Both the position numbers and the translations under genes were made by a program. This document shows positions 17,322 through 26,156 of a DNA stretch of 64,000 nucleotides, piece after piece; the stretch's first letter is position 1; each line of letters begins with the position of its first letter. The notes under the pieces are model-generated. The model had not been told where the DNA came from and made no database searches. It saw only the letters and a program-made list of their open reading frames with translations. This stretch comes from CAZEPJ01 sp964514105 (GTDB taxonomy: Bacteria; Desulfobacterota; Desulfocorpusculales; Desulfocorpusculum), in the NCBI GenBank assembly GCA_964514105.1, contig CAZEPJ010000015.1, forward strand, positions 7,999 to 71,998. Reading direction: 5' to 3'.

Positions 17322-17795
17322 TTATCTCTCTGTTTCCAGATCGAGGATCAAAGATATCTCGTCACACTCCGGGAATTTCACGCAATGAATGCAGTCCACC
17401 CACACCTTCTGCGGGAGTTCCGACTTGTCCACTCTTCGGAATCCCATGCGCTCGAAGTACGTGGGAAGATAGGTGAGGAGGAAGATCCGCTGGATCCCCA
17501 GGCCCCGTCCCTCCTCCATGGACGCCTCAGCCAACCGGCTTCCGATCCCCCGCCCCCGGTGGGATTCCAGCACGCAGACCGAGCGAAGCTCGGCCAGATC
17601 CTCCCAGATGACGTGGAGAGCGCACACCCCCACCACCCCGAAGCCTTCTTCCTCCCACACATGGAATTCCCGGATGTGGGAATAGATGTCCCAGAGGGGC
17701 CGGGGGAGCAAGAGCCCCTTGGCCGCGAATCCCTCCAGAAGCCGGTGAATGGCCTTGGCATCCTTGACCAGGGCCTTTCTCAGTCCTCCGTTCAT
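17322..17795 (-). CDS. GNAT-family N-acetyltransferase (ArgA-like)
   Basis: 157 residues from ATG 17795. The acetyl-CoA loop is visible as HRGRGIGSRLAEASMEEGR (the R-G-x-G-I-G pattern), preceded by ELRSVCVLESH. The C-terminus LTYLPTYFERMGFRRVDKSE and the PQKVWVDCIHCVKFPECDE tail with two Cys resemble the short N-acetylglutamate synthases of deltaproteobacteria and clostridia. With argJ nearby, acetylation of glutamate in arginine synthesis is plausible but not proven. Its ATG overlaps the recN stop by 4 bases. Confidence 0.78.
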   Translation of the reverse strand: MNGGLRKALVKDAKAIHRLLEGFAAKGLLLPRPLWDIYSHIREFHVWEEEGFGVVGVCALHVIWEDLAELRSVCVLESHRGRGIGSRLAEASMEEGRGLGIQRIFLLTYLPTYFERMGFRRVDKSELPQKVWVDCIHCVKFPECDEISLILDLETER

Positions 17796-19489
17796 CTCCC
17801 CTGTGTCCCCCTGAGCAGATCCCGGGCGTGGGCCCTCGCCCGGTCCGTGACCACCTTGCCGCCCAGCATTCGGGCGATCTCCTCCACGCGATCCCCCTGC
17901 CCCAGCACCGCCACATCCGTCACGGTCCTCCCCCGGTGCACCCCCTTGAAGACGCGCAGATGATGGGCGGCATGGCAGGCCACCTGGGGCAGGTGCGTCA
18001 CGCACAGCACCTGGTGGCGCGTGGCGATCAGCGCCAGCTTCCCCCCCAGGGCGTGCGCCACGGCCCCTCCGATCCCCGAATCGATCTCGTCGAAGATCAG
18101 GGTAGGGACGCGCCCGGCCTCCGCCAGCACCTTCTTGAGCGCCAGCATGATGCGCGACAGCTCCCCACCCGAGGCGATGCGGGACAGGGGTTTGAGGGCC
18201 TCTCCCACGTTGGTGGACAGGAGGAATTCGGCCCGATCCAGACCCCGTGGGCCGGCCTTGACCCCCTCGTCCCCCACCGACATCCCGTCTCGCAGGGGCG
18301 TCAGGGCCACCTGGAAGCGCGGATGCCCGATGCCCAGGTCCCGCAGCTCGGCCACCACCCCCCGGCCGAGGGCCTCGCCGATCCTCCCTCTCGCCTCCCG
18401 CAACTCCCGGCCCAAGGCCACCAGCTCGCCCCGCAAAGTCTCCCGGCGCCCCAGCAGCCCTTCCATGCGCGCCTTGCCCTGATCCAACTCCCGGAGCCGA
18501 CCTCGCAGCTCTCCCGCCAGGGCCAGAATCTGACCCACCTCGCCCCGGTATTTCCGCTTGAGGCGCTGGATCTCGTCCAGCCGCTCCCCCACGCGCTCCA
18601 GCCGTTGGGGGTCCGATGCCGCATGGCGGGCCCGCTCCCGCACCTGCTGGACGGCATCCTCGATCTGCAGCGCCGCATCCGAGAGGCCCTCGGCGACGCT
18701 GCCCAGCCGGGGGTCGAGCCGCGCCACCTCCTGCAAAGCTCGAACCACGCCCTGCAACCGCTCCAGGGCCGAGCCCTCGGCCCCGTACAGATCCTCCTCG
18801 GCCCGATGGAGGCACTCCCGGATGCGCTGGGCGTGGATCAGGCGTTGCCGTTCCTCGTCCAGGCCCTCCTCCTCGCCGGTCTGGAGGCCCGCCGCCTCGA
18901 TCTCCTGGACCTGGAACTCCCACAGATCCCTTCGCGCCTCGGCCTCCTGGCGCTGCCTCTCCCCGGCCTGTATCTCCGCCTCCACGCCGCCCAGGGTCTG
19001 CCATAGGGCCTCCCACCGGCTTCGCAGACCCCCCAGCTCTCCGTACTCGTCCAGGAGGTCCAGGTGGCGCTCGGGTTCCAGGAGGAGCTGATGCTCGTGC
19101 TGGCCGTAGATATTCACCCACTGGCGTCCCAGGTCGGCGAGCATGGGAAGTGTGCAGAGCTGGCCGTTGACGTACGCCCGGCTTCGGCCGCTCCGGGAGA
19201 GGACCCGGCGCAGGAGCAGTTGCCCCGAGTCCGCCATCCCTCTGGCGGTCAGGGCGGCCCGGGCGGCCTCCTCCCCCGAAAGGTCGAACAGCCCCTCCAC
19301 CACGGCCTCCTCGCTCCCCTGGCGCACCAGCTCGGCGCCTCCCTTGGCTCCCAGCAGGAGCTGAATGGCGCCGATGAGGATGGACTTGCCGGCTCCTGTC
19401 TCCCCCGTCAGGATGTTGAGCCCGGGACCGAAACGGACCGTCAGCTCCTCGATGATGGCGAAGCCTTGGATGTGCAGGGATTCGAGCAT
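17792..19489 (-). CDS. recN: DNA repair protein RecN
   Basis: 565 residues. SMC-like ATPase in recombinational repair of double-strand breaks. N-terminal ATP site ILTGETGAGKSILIGAIQL, long coiled-coil arms in the middle (for example LIHAQRIRECLHRAEEDLYG), and a C-terminal ABC half with ASGGELSRIMLALKKVL (signature) and TLIFDEIDSGIGG (Walker B). QWVNIYGQHEHQLLL is a RecN hallmark. Sixty-odd bases after nadK; nadK-recN is a common pair. Confidence 0.97.
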   Translation of the reverse strand: MLESLHIQGFAIIEELTVRFGPGLNILTGETGAGKSILIGAIQLLLGAKGGAELVRQGSEEAVVEGLFDLSGEEAARAALTARGMADSGQLLLRRVLSRSGRSRAYVNGQLCTLPMLADLGRQWVNIYGQHEHQLLLEPERHLDLLDEYGELGGLRSRWEALWQTLGGVEAEIQAGERQRQEAEARRDLWEFQVQEIEAAGLQTGEEEGLDEERQRLIHAQRIRECLHRAEEDLYGAEGSALERLQGVVRALQEVARLDPRLGSVAEGLSDAALQIEDAVQQVRERARHAASDPQRLERVGERLDEIQRLKRKYRGEVGQILALAGELRGRLRELDQGKARMEGLLGRRETLRGELVALGRELREARGRIGEALGRGVVAELRDLGIGHPRFQVALTPLRDGMSVGDEGVKAGPRGLDRAEFLLSTNVGEALKPLSRIASGGELSRIMLALKKVLAEAGRVPTLIFDEIDSGIGGAVAHALGGKLALIATRHQVLCVTHLPQVACHAAHHLRVFKGVHRGRTVTDVAVLGQGDRVEEIARMLGGKVVTDRARAHARDLLRGTQGR

Positions 19490-19550
19490 GGCCCTCCCCT
19501 CAAGTCCCGGCCCGGTCCCGAGAAAACTCCGCTGCGGATCGAACCCCGCG

Positions 19551-20411
19551 TCAACGCTCCCCCCACCTGAGTTTGCTCCGGAGCACCTCGTAGTAGCTCC
19601 GGTGAGGGGACTTGATCAGGCTGAGCGCGTCCGGAGAGGTCCGCACCACCAAGAGGTCCCCGGCCTCCACCCGGTAGCCCACCTGCCCGTCGAAGGTGAG
19701 AAACACGTCCCCGTCCGGAGACCCGAAGGAGATGCGGATGGTTCGGTCATCCGGAAGGATGATGGGGCGGTTGGTGAGGGTGTGCGGGCAGATGGGGGTC
19801 AGGATGATGGATCGGAGGGCCGGGTGTACGATGGGTCCGCCGGCGGAAAGGCTGTAGGCCGTGGAGCCCGTGGGGCTGCTGATGATCAAGCCGTCCGCCT
19901 TGAATGTGGTCAGGTACTGGTCGTCGATGTGGGCCTCCAGGTCGATGATGCGGGCCAGGGCCCCCTTGTTGACCACCACGTCATTGAGGACCCGCTGCCG
20001 GACCATGTCCCTTCCGTCACGCAGGACCACCGCCTCCAGCATGCGTCGCTGGGTGATGGCCACCTGGCCCGCCAGGAGCTCCTCCATCACGGGGATCAGT
20101 TCCCCCATGGTCACCTCGGTGAGAAAGCCCAGGCCCCCCGCGTTGACCCCCAGCAGGGGCACCGGGCTTCCGGCGACCAGCCGGGCCGCGCTCAGAAAGG
20201 TGCCGTCCCCGCCGAGGACCACCAGGAGATCCACCGCGCCGCGCAGCTTCTCCCGGGGGCAGGACGGCAACGAGTCCACGCAGACCGCCAGATCCTCCTC
20301 CACCAGGCATTGGACCCCCCGCTCCCCGAGCCACTGCGACAAGCGCTCCACGGTCCGGACCACGGCGTCGATCCGCCGCTTGCCGACCACACCCACCCTG
20401 CGCACCACCAC
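19551..20411 (-). CDS. nadK: NAD kinase
   Basis: 286 residues. ATP-dependent phosphorylation of NAD to NADP in the cytoplasm. LLVVLGGDGTFLSAARLV holds the GGDGT motif, VPLLGVNAGGLGFLTE the second glycine motif, and SSPTGSTAYSLSAGGPIVHP the diagnostic serine/threonine loop. GTG 20411 is chosen because GGAGGT lies 6 bases upstream and the protein then begins VVVRRVGVVGK, the usual strand 1; the longer reading would run through the promoter. Divergent from rarA. Confidence 0.96.
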   Translation of the reverse strand: MVVRRVGVVGKRRIDAVVRTVERLSQWLGERGVQCLVEEDLAVCVDSLPSCPREKLRGAVDLLVVLGGDGTFLSAARLVAGSPVPLLGVNAGGLGFLTEVTMGELIPVMEELLAGQVAITQRRMLEAVVLRDGRDMVRQRVLNDVVVNKGALARIIDLEAHIDDQYLTTFKADGLIISSPTGSTAYSLSAGGPIVHPALRSIILTPICPHTLTNRPIILPDDRTIRISFGSPDGDVFLTFDGQVGYRVEAGDLLVVRTSPDALSLIKSPHRSYYEVLRSKLRWGER

Positions 20412-20439
20412 CGGTTCACCTCCGTCGAATCGGCCTCTT

Positions 20440-20468
20440 TTTCTAACACACCCCCCCGGGTGTGTCAA
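20440..20468 (-). promoter_or_regulatory. nadK promoter with an 8-bp palindrome in the spacer
   Basis: Minus strand: perfect -35 TTGACA (20463-20468), 17-base spacer and -10 TAGAAA (20440-20445). The spacer and the edges of both boxes form an inverted repeat: ACACACCC (20446-20453) and GGGTGTGT (20458-20465) around four C. The position is that of a classical repressor operator, although a hairpin in the untranscribed spacer would have no RNA role. Confidence 0.6.
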
Positions 20469-20494
20469 AGCCCCCGGGCGGCGGGACGGCCCGA

Positions 20495-20523
20495 TTGAAG
20501 CCGTGGAATATACGTGATATAAC
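20495..20523 (+). promoter_or_regulatory. rarA promoter
   Basis: -35 TTGAAG (20495-20500), 17-base spacer, -10 TATAAC (20518-20523). Predicted start near 20530 gives a leader of only about 13 bases before ATG 20543, or none for ATG 20528. Confidence 0.65.
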
Positions 20524-20542
20524 CCCAATGGAGCCACCACCC

Positions 20543-21892
20543 ATGAGTCTCTTCCAAGAATCTGCAGGGCCCCTGGCGGCCCGGGACGCCCCCCTGGCCG
20601 ACCGCATGCGCCCCCTGCATTGGGACGAGTTCGTGGGGCAGGCCCATCTGGTGGGCCCCCGGGCGAGGCTGAGGCGGGCGGCCGACAGCGGGCAGCCCAT
20701 GTCCATGATCCTCTGGGGGCCTCCGGGCACCGGGAAGACCACCCTGGCGCGCCTCTTCGCCCATGCCTCGGGGTGCCGCCTGGTGGCCTTCTCCGCGGTG
20801 CTGTCCGGCGTGAAGGAGGTGCGCCAGATCATCGAGGAGGCAAGGCAGATCCGCAGCCTCCAGGGCCTCCGCACCCTGTTGTTCGTGGACGAACTGCACC
20901 GCTTCAACAAGGCCCAGCAGGACGCCTTCCTTCCCCATGTGGAGCGGGGCCATATCTTCTTGCTGGGGGCCACCACCGAGAACCCCTCCTTCGAGGTCAA
21001 CGCGGCCCTCCTGTCGCGGTGTCACGTCTTCGTGCTTCATCCCCTGGCGCCCGAGGAGATCGTCTCGGTGCTGCAACGCGCCATGCGGGACAGGCAGCGG
21101 GGTCTGGGCGCGATCCCCACGGCCCTGGAGCCTGGCGTGCTGGAGGCGGTGGCGGGGATGTGCGGAGGCGATGCCCGGGTGGCCCTGAACGCATTGGAGT
21201 CCATGGTGCAGTGCACCACCCAGGATCCGGAGGGGGTGCGCCGCCTCACCGTGCCGGAGACCCGCAGGCTTCTCAAGGAGCACCCGCTCCTGTACGACAA
21301 GTCGGGCGAGGAGCATTTCAACCTCATCAGCGCCCTGCACAAGAGCCTTCGGGGCGGAGACCCAGACGCCTCCCTGTACTGGCTGGGTCGGATGCTGGAG
21401 GCGGGGGAGGACCCCCTCTACGTGGCGCGACGCATGATCCGTTTCGCCTCGGAGGACGTGGGGCTGGCCGACCCGCAGGCCCTGCAGCTCGCCGTGGCCG
21501 CCAGGGATGCGTTTCAATTCCTGGGCCCGCCCGAGGGACACCTGGCCCTGGCTCAGGCGGCCGTGTACCTGGCCCTGGCCCCCAAGAGCAACAGACTGTA
21601 CACAGGCTACGGCAAGGTCCGGGAGGCCATCGACCGCAAGGGCGCCCTTGCCCCCCCCCTGGCCATCCGCAACGCCCCCACACCCCTCCTGCGGGAACTG
21701 GGGTACGGCCGGGGCTATCTCTATCCCCATGACGACCCGGACCGCGTGGTGGATCAGGCCTATCTACCCGATGCCCTGGCCCACGAGCGCTTTTATGACC
21801 CGTCGGACCAGGGTCTGGAGAAGGAACTGGGCCGACGGCTGGATCGCTGGCGGTCCCTGAGAAAGGCCAGGGCTGGGGAGGGAAAACCGTGA
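20543..21892 (+). CDS. rarA: Replication-associated recombination protein A
   Basis: 449 residues from ATG 20543, which has GGAG 9 bases upstream; ATG 20528 is in frame and would be nearly leaderless. AAA+ clamp-loader relative (MgsA/WRNIP1 family) acting at stalled forks. Walker A is ILWGPPGTGKTTLARLF; Walker B is LLFVDELHRFNKAQQDAFLP; sensor 1 is GATTENPSFEVN. The C-terminal tetramerisation half carries EEHFNLISALHKSLRGGDPDA with ALYWLGRML-like sequence, typical of the family. Overlaps the next gene by 4 bases. Confidence 0.96.
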   Translation: MSLFQESAGPLAARDAPLADRMRPLHWDEFVGQAHLVGPRARLRRAADSGQPMSMILWGPPGTGKTTLARLFAHASGCRLVAFSAVLSGVKEVRQIIEEARQIRSLQGLRTLLFVDELHRFNKAQQDAFLPHVERGHIFLLGATTENPSFEVNAALLSRCHVFVLHPLAPEEIVSVLQRAMRDRQRGLGAIPTALEPGVLEAVAGMCGGDARVALNALESMVQCTTQDPEGVRRLTVPETRRLLKEHPLLYDKSGEEHFNLISALHKSLRGGDPDASLYWLGRMLEAGEDPLYVARRMIRFASEDVGLADPQALQLAVAARDAFQFLGPPEGHLALAQAAVYLALAPKSNRLYTGYGKVREAIDRKGALAPPLAIRNAPTPLLRELGYGRGYLYPHDDPDRVVDQAYLPDALAHERFYDPSDQGLEKELGRRLDRWRSLRKARAGEGKP

Positions 21893-22839
21893 CCCTCTCG
21901 CGCGCGTCCGTGGCGGGGATGTCCCTGGCCGTCCTCGCCCTTGCGCTCCCGTGGACCGCGGGGATCTGCCTGGCCCAGGCTCCCCTCCGGGAGGATCCCG
22001 ACAAGGTCCTGGACTTCGCCCGGCAACTGCAGGCCGAGGGGGACGCGTATCGAGCCGTCACCGAATGCCAGGCCTTTCTCTTCCTCTTCCCAGGCCACGC
22101 CCGCGCTCCCGAAGCCTGGTTCCTCATGGGCCAGGGATTGGGCCAAGAGGGGCAGTGGGGCGAGGCCGTCCAAGCCTACCGGCAGAGCCTCCAACTGGGC
22201 GGTGCGCAGGGTCCGTGGTCCCCGCAGGCGGCCATGGCCCTGGGGGAGGCCCTCCTCAAGGCCGGGCAGCCGGCTTCGGCAGGGCGGCTCTTCGAGGAAT
22301 TGGGCCGTTCGCCCCATTGGCCCGGCCTGCGGGCTTCGGCGATGCAGCGGGCCGCCTGGGCGTGGATGGAGGCCAGGGAGTGGGACCACGCCGTGGCGGT
22401 ACTGAAGGAGGTCCCACCCGGGGATCCCTTCCACGCGTCGGCATTGAGGCTGGGCCAGGAGATTCGGGACGGCATCTCCTCTCTGCCCCGCCGGGATCCG
22501 TGGGTCGCCGGGGGCCTGGCCGCCGTGATCCCGGGGAGCGGCCACCTGTATGCGGGCCGGGTCAAGGATGCCGTGGCCTCCTTCCTCCTCAACGGGCTGT
22601 TCATTGCGGGGGCTGTGGTGGCCATCCGGGATGGATACCCCATCACAGGAGGGATCCTCTCTTTCTTCGAGCTGGGCTGGTATCTAGGGGGGATCGAGAC
22701 GGCGGCTAAGAGCGCCGCCCAGTTCAACAGGGAGCAGGAGAGCCGATGGCTTGGGAGCCTGGCGGACCGCTGGGGCCTGGCCATGTCCTTCGAGCCCGCC
22801 CGAGACGCCGGCGAGGTTCGCCTGGCCTGGAGGTTCTGA
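21889..22839 (+). CDS. Exported TPR protein with C-terminal membrane segments
   Basis: 316 residues from GTG 21889 in a GTGA overlap with rarA. An N-terminal signal-like segment (MSLAVLALALPWTAGICLAQ) is followed by TPR-like repeats over about residues 40-180 (GDAYRAVTECQAFLFLFPGH, GQGLGQEGQWGEAVQAYRQ). The last third has a PGSGHLYAGRVKDAVASFLL motif and two hydrophobic stretches, as in TM2/DUF5683-like proteins that end in several anaerobes' TPR proteins. Probably a periplasmic TPR scaffold anchored in the inner membrane. Function unknown; cotranscription with rarA may be only positional. Confidence 0.7.
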   Translation: MTLSRASVAGMSLAVLALALPWTAGICLAQAPLREDPDKVLDFARQLQAEGDAYRAVTECQAFLFLFPGHARAPEAWFLMGQGLGQEGQWGEAVQAYRQSLQLGGAQGPWSPQAAMALGEALLKAGQPASAGRLFEELGRSPHWPGLRASAMQRAAWAWMEAREWDHAVAVLKEVPPGDPFHASALRLGQEIRDGISSLPRRDPWVAGGLAAVIPGSGHLYAGRVKDAVASFLLNGLFIAGAVVAIRDGYPITGGILSFFELGWYLGGIETAAKSAAQFNREQESRWLGSLADRWGLAMSFEPARDAGEVRLAWRF

Positions 22840-22846
22840 GACGTTC

Positions 22847-23755
22847 ATGGCCACCGGGGCCTGCGGCATTGATTGTGCGGCTTGCCGACTCCACCGGGAC
22901 GGCAAGTGCTCCAGTTGCGGCCCCGGGGGGAGCGAGGAGGCCAGTTGCAAGCTGGCCGCCCAAGTCCGGCTTCTGGGCGCCCCCTGCCCCATGCTGGAGT
23001 GCGCCCACAGCCGGCGCGTGTCCCATTGCCTGAGGGACTGCGACGCCTTCCCCTGCCAGTCGTTTCGCGGGGGGCCTTACCCGTTCAGCGATCCATTTCT
23101 CCTCATGCAGGAGCGCCGGAGGCAGACGGTCATGACGCCCCAGACTCGGCCAAACCCGCCCCAGCCCGTGGATCCGACCCACTGGAAGGATCTGGAGGCC
23201 CTGTCCCCCGATGAGGTCACTGTCCGCTGCCGATGTTCGTGGGACCCGGGGCGTGGATATGGCGTCTCATTCCTCGGAGAGACGTACTGGGTGCATCCCG
23301 CAAACCGGGCCGTGGAGCCCGAGCGGCCCGATGCCCCGCTGGAAAGCTACCTCCCCATGGTGCTTGTGCTCTTTCTGCTCAAGGCCCGGGACCTGCCCCT
23401 GGACGGCCGCCAGGTCACCGAGCGGGAGTTGCCTGGCGGGGACTTCTTCTTCCGCCACCTTCATCGCCTGCCCACCCAACCCCTTGAAGAGGCCTTCGGC
23501 CGACGCCCCGACGCTTTCCTGGCTGTGGGCAGGCGTCTGGGGGCCACGCCCACGGCTCTCTCCGACGCCTCCTTCCAGATCACCCCCCTTCCGCGGCTTC
23601 CCGTGGGGATCCACCTCTGGACGGCGGACGAGGAATTCCCGGCCCGCTGCGTGTACACCTTCGACGCATCGGCCCACCGTCAGCTCCCCCTGGACATCAT
23701 CTTCGCCCTGGTGATCGTCTTGGTTCAGCGTATCCTCGCCCTGCAAGAGGAATGA
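22847..23755 (+). CDS. Cys-rich DUF3795/DUF3786-like protein
   Basis: 302 residues from ATG 22847. The first 70 residues hold about 11 cysteines, beginning MATGACGIDCAACRLHRDGK and including KCSSCG, PCPMLEC, HCLRDCDAFPC, suggesting iron-sulfur or zinc binding as in DUF3795. From about residue 110 the sequence resembles DUF3786, found mainly in anaerobes such as sulfate reducers and acetogens (PMVLVLFLLKARDLPLDGRQ, LPGGDFFFRHLHRLPTQPL, PLDIIFALVIVLVQRIL). No function is established. Its last 59 bases overlap the convergent transporter gene. Confidence 0.72.
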   Translation: MATGACGIDCAACRLHRDGKCSSCGPGGSEEASCKLAAQVRLLGAPCPMLECAHSRRVSHCLRDCDAFPCQSFRGGPYPFSDPFLLMQERRRQTVMTPQTRPNPPQPVDPTHWKDLEALSPDEVTVRCRCSWDPGRGYGVSFLGETYWVHPANRAVEPERPDAPLESYLPMVLVLFLLKARDLPLDGRQVTERELPGGDFFFRHLHRLPTQPLEEAFGRRPDAFLAVGRRLGATPTALSDASFQITPLPRLPVGIHLWTADEEFPARCVYTFDASAHRQLPLDIIFALVIVLVQRILALQEE

Positions 23756-24728
23756 GCCCGACGCCGCTCGGTCCCTCCGGCCCCGCTGTCGATTCCCCAT
23801 CGCCCGTTGTCTGTTGCCTGCTGCCCGTTGCCCTCCGGGCCCAGATGCGAAGGGGTACGATCATGATGAAGAAGGGGACCATGTACATGGCCGACAGGAG
23901 CGGGGCGTGGGCGTCGAAGAACCGGAAGGCAAAGACGATGATCAGGACGTTGTTCACGAAGGTGAGGCACACGGCCCCGGTCAGGCCGTCGAGCCGCTTT
24001 TTCCACAGGGCCCCCAGGGCCGCCCCCAGGGCCGAGGAAAGAATCGCCATCAGGAAGGCCAGGGCCAGGGCCACCCCCACATCCGCGACGTGGCGCTGCA
24101 GGAAGTCGGCGTAGCGGGAGAAGACCCCGAGGTTGATGCTGAAGAAGAGGGACAGGGACAGGGGAAACTGCATGCGGTCCACGAGGGCCAGGAAGGCCGG
24201 CACGGTCCTCCTGGCCAGGATCACCGCCCCCATGGGAATGAAGATCACCATGGCCAGCATGCGCACCATGTGGCCGAAGGGGATGGAAAGATCGGCCCCT
24301 GCCAGGAGCTTCACCCACGACGGAAGCGTCAGGGGGACGAGGAGGGATGTCACCATGACGCAGCGAAGGACCCGCGGGGTGTCGGCCCCCAGAAGGGTGG
24401 AGATGAAGGGCGCCACCACCCCAGTGGACACACCGCTCAGGAGGAGCACCGGGAGGGCGTAGTCCGGCATGACGCAGCGGGCCGCGGCCCAGAAGACCAC
24501 CGGCATGACGCCCAGCTTGACCGCGGCCCACAACGCCACCTCCAGCAGATCCCGCCTCCCGAACTCCCAGATCCTGCGGAACTCCATGCGAAGGAAGCTC
24601 AGAAACAGGATGGTCATCATGAAATACAGGACCCACGGAGTGAACAGCGCGGACGGCCCCGGAAAGAGGACCCCCAGCCCCATGCTCACGAGCACCACGG
24701 TGATGAGGGCCAAGTCACGCCCCCTCAT
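23697..24728 (-). CDS. Bile acid:sodium symporter family transporter
   Basis: 343 residues with nine or ten hydrophobic segments through about residue 295. The fold features of the BASS/ArsB-ACR3 superfamily are visible: SGVSTGVVAPFISTLLGADT (a crossover-helix region) and LTGAVCLTFVNNVLIIVFAF (second crossover with Asn-Asn). The substrate cannot be read from sequence. The 45-residue hydrophilic tail beyond the last helix is rich in Gly, Ser and Pro and overlaps the convergent DUF3786 gene, so the true end of the folded protein may be earlier. Confidence 0.72.
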   Translation of the reverse strand: MRGRDLALITVVLVSMGLGVLFPGPSALFTPWVLYFMMTILFLSFLRMEFRRIWEFGRRDLLEVALWAAVKLGVMPVVFWAAARCVMPDYALPVLLLSGVSTGVVAPFISTLLGADTPRVLRCVMVTSLLVPLTLPSWVKLLAGADLSIPFGHMVRMLAMVIFIPMGAVILARRTVPAFLALVDRMQFPLSLSLFFSINLGVFSRYADFLQRHVADVGVALALAFLMAILSSALGAALGALWKKRLDGLTGAVCLTFVNNVLIIVFAFRFFDAHAPLLSAMYMVPFFIMIVPLRIWARRATGSRQQTTGDGESTAGPEGPSGVGLIPLAGRGYAEPRRSPGRR

Positions 24729-24807
24729 GGCCAGCCCCGGCGCAGAGGGAGACGGGCACTCGGTCTGTGTGGGAGCTGCCGCGTCACGGATGGGGTTCTT
24801 TTCCCGT

Positions 24808-25236
24808 TCAGGGGAGGGGACTTGGAGAGGGCCGCTGCAGCCACGGTCCCCCCTTCACCAGGCGGTAGCCGCCGGCCAGGGCGATGATGATGGCGGCGAT
24901 GCCCACCAGGGTGAGGCTGGAGGTCTCCCGGAGGTCCAGGATGATCACCTTTCGGGCGATGGCGATCATGGCCACCATGAAGACCACCTCCACATGGATC
25001 TCGTTTACCGCGACATAGGTCTTGATGGTGTCCAGGAGCTCCATCCCGATGAGAATCAGGAGGAACATGCCGAAAAGATCCAGGAGTTCATGGGTCTCCA
25101 AGAGCAGCGTGGGGGGCGTCAGGATGTCCTTGACGAGGATCCAGCCCAGTTCGAAGACGGCGAGGACCACGATGACGCCCATCATCACCATGAGCGAAAA
25201 AAGGGTGTACCGCTCCAGTCTCTGCATATGCTTCAT
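24808..25236 (-). CDS. PsiE-like small membrane protein
   Basis: 142 residues from ATG 25236 with four predicted membrane helices (LFSLMVMMGVIVVLAVFELG, LLDLFGMFLLILIGMELLDT, VEVVFMVAMIAIARKVIILD, LTLVGIAAIIIALAGGYRLV). The ELLDTIKTY and HVEVVFMVAMIAIARKVII segments match the phosphate-starvation-inducible PsiE family. Function is unknown. A G-run upstream could act as the ribosome-binding site; a longer reading to 25335 adds an Arg-rich leader with no support. Confidence 0.75.
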   Translation of the reverse strand: MKHMQRLERYTLFSLMVMMGVIVVLAVFELGWILVKDILTPPTLLLETHELLDLFGMFLLILIGMELLDTIKTYVAVNEIHVEVVFMVAMIAIARKVIILDLRETSSLTLVGIAAIIIALAGGYRLVKGGPWLQRPSPSPLP

Positions 25237-25476
25237 CGCAATAGCCCCCCCATGTGCCCTGCACCGCCCTTCCCCCGGGTCCCGAGCCCGCCGCTCCCCG
25301 ATTCTAGCACATCCCCCCGGCAGCCCGGGGCGCATGCGCTCTTTGGAAACGGGACGAGCGCCCCCGGGGAATACGGGAAGGGGAAGGACGGGGAAGGAGA
25401 ACCTTGGCCGGTGGCGGGCAGCCGGGCGACCACAGGAGGACTCGGCGCAGGCTCTGCGACGGAAAACGAAAAGGGA

Positions 25477-25509
25477 AAAGGGGGTCAGGTCTTCAACCCG
25501 ACCCCCTTT
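25477..25509 (-). terminator. Hairpin terminator downstream of tRNA-Asp
   Basis: AAAGGGGGTC (25477-25486) pairs with GACCCCCTTT (25500-25509), with an inner GGT/ACC pairing. On the minus strand the stem is followed by TCCCTTTTCG. It begins five bases after the tRNA-Asp CCA end and should end the hup-tRNA transcript. A 10-bp symmetric stem of this kind could work in both directions. Confidence 0.75.
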
Positions 25510-25514
25510 CTCTG

Positions 25515-25592
<78 letters not shown>

Positions 25593-25649
25593 GTATCGAG
25601 AGACCGTGCCGAGAAAACGGTTGGGTGCTACCGAACCTTCCCCCGTACC

Positions 25650-25725
25650 TGGTAGGCGGAACAGGGATCGAACCTGTGACCTCTGGCTTGTAAGGCCAGC
25701 GCTCTCCCACCTGAGCTACCCGCCC
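25650..25725 (-). tRNA. tRNA-Val (TAC)
   Basis: Minus strand: 5' acceptor GGGCGGG pairs with TCCGCCT (G-U at both ends), D arm GCTC...GAGC, anticodon stem CTGGC with loop CTTACAA giving anticodon TAC, T arm ACAGG/CCTGT with GTTCGATC, discriminator A and encoded CCA (25650-25652). Lies about 50 bases downstream of hup; hup-tRNA-Val-tRNA-Asp is a conserved order in related bacteria. Confidence 0.96.
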
Positions 25726-25773
25726 GAGCCGAGCGGCTTCTCCCACTCTCCTCCGCACGACAACTTGTGACTC

Positions 25774-26049
25774 CTACGAGTTTACCGTATCCTTCATCGC
25801 GCGTCCAGGCCGGAACCGGGCGACCTTGCTGGCCCTGATCTTGATCTCCGCACCGGTCCGCGGATTGCGCCCCTTACGGGCGGCCCGCTTTGAGACCTCG
25901 AAGGATCCGAAGCCCACAAGGCTCACCTTGTTTCCCTTCTTCAGGGCTCCGATCACGCCATCCGTGAAGGCCTTGAGGGCCTTTTCGGCGGCAGCCTTGG
26001 AGATCCCGGCTTTGGAGGCCATAGCACCGACCAAATCCGCTTTCGTCAT
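25774..26049 (-). CDS. hup: HU-family DNA-binding protein
   Basis: 91 residues. Nucleoid protein that bends DNA as a dimer. TKADLVGAMASKAGISKAAA and the DNA-binding arm region FGSFEVSKRAARKGRNPRTG, followed by IKIRASKVARFRPGRAMKD, are textbook HU. Preceded by its own promoter at 26092-26120 and followed by two tRNA genes. Confidence 0.97.
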   Translation of the reverse strand: MTKADLVGAMASKAGISKAAAEKALKAFTDGVIGALKKGNKVSLVGFGSFEVSKRAARKGRNPRTGAEIKIRASKVARFRPGRAMKDTVNS

Positions 26050-26091
26050 CTGCCGTCCCCCCTTTCATGAAGTGGATTTTGAATGGGTTCA

Positions 26092-26120
26092 CTTGTAACA
26101 AGGAAGCCGCAGCTTGTCAA
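26092..26120 (-). promoter_or_regulatory. hup promoter
   Basis: Minus strand: perfect -35 TTGACA (26115-26120), 17-base spacer, -10 TACAAG (26092-26097). Start near 26085, about 36 bases before the hup ATG. Confidence 0.7.
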
Positions 26121-26156
26121 GCAGGAAAAAGGGCCCACGGCCCGCGAATGTTCGCC

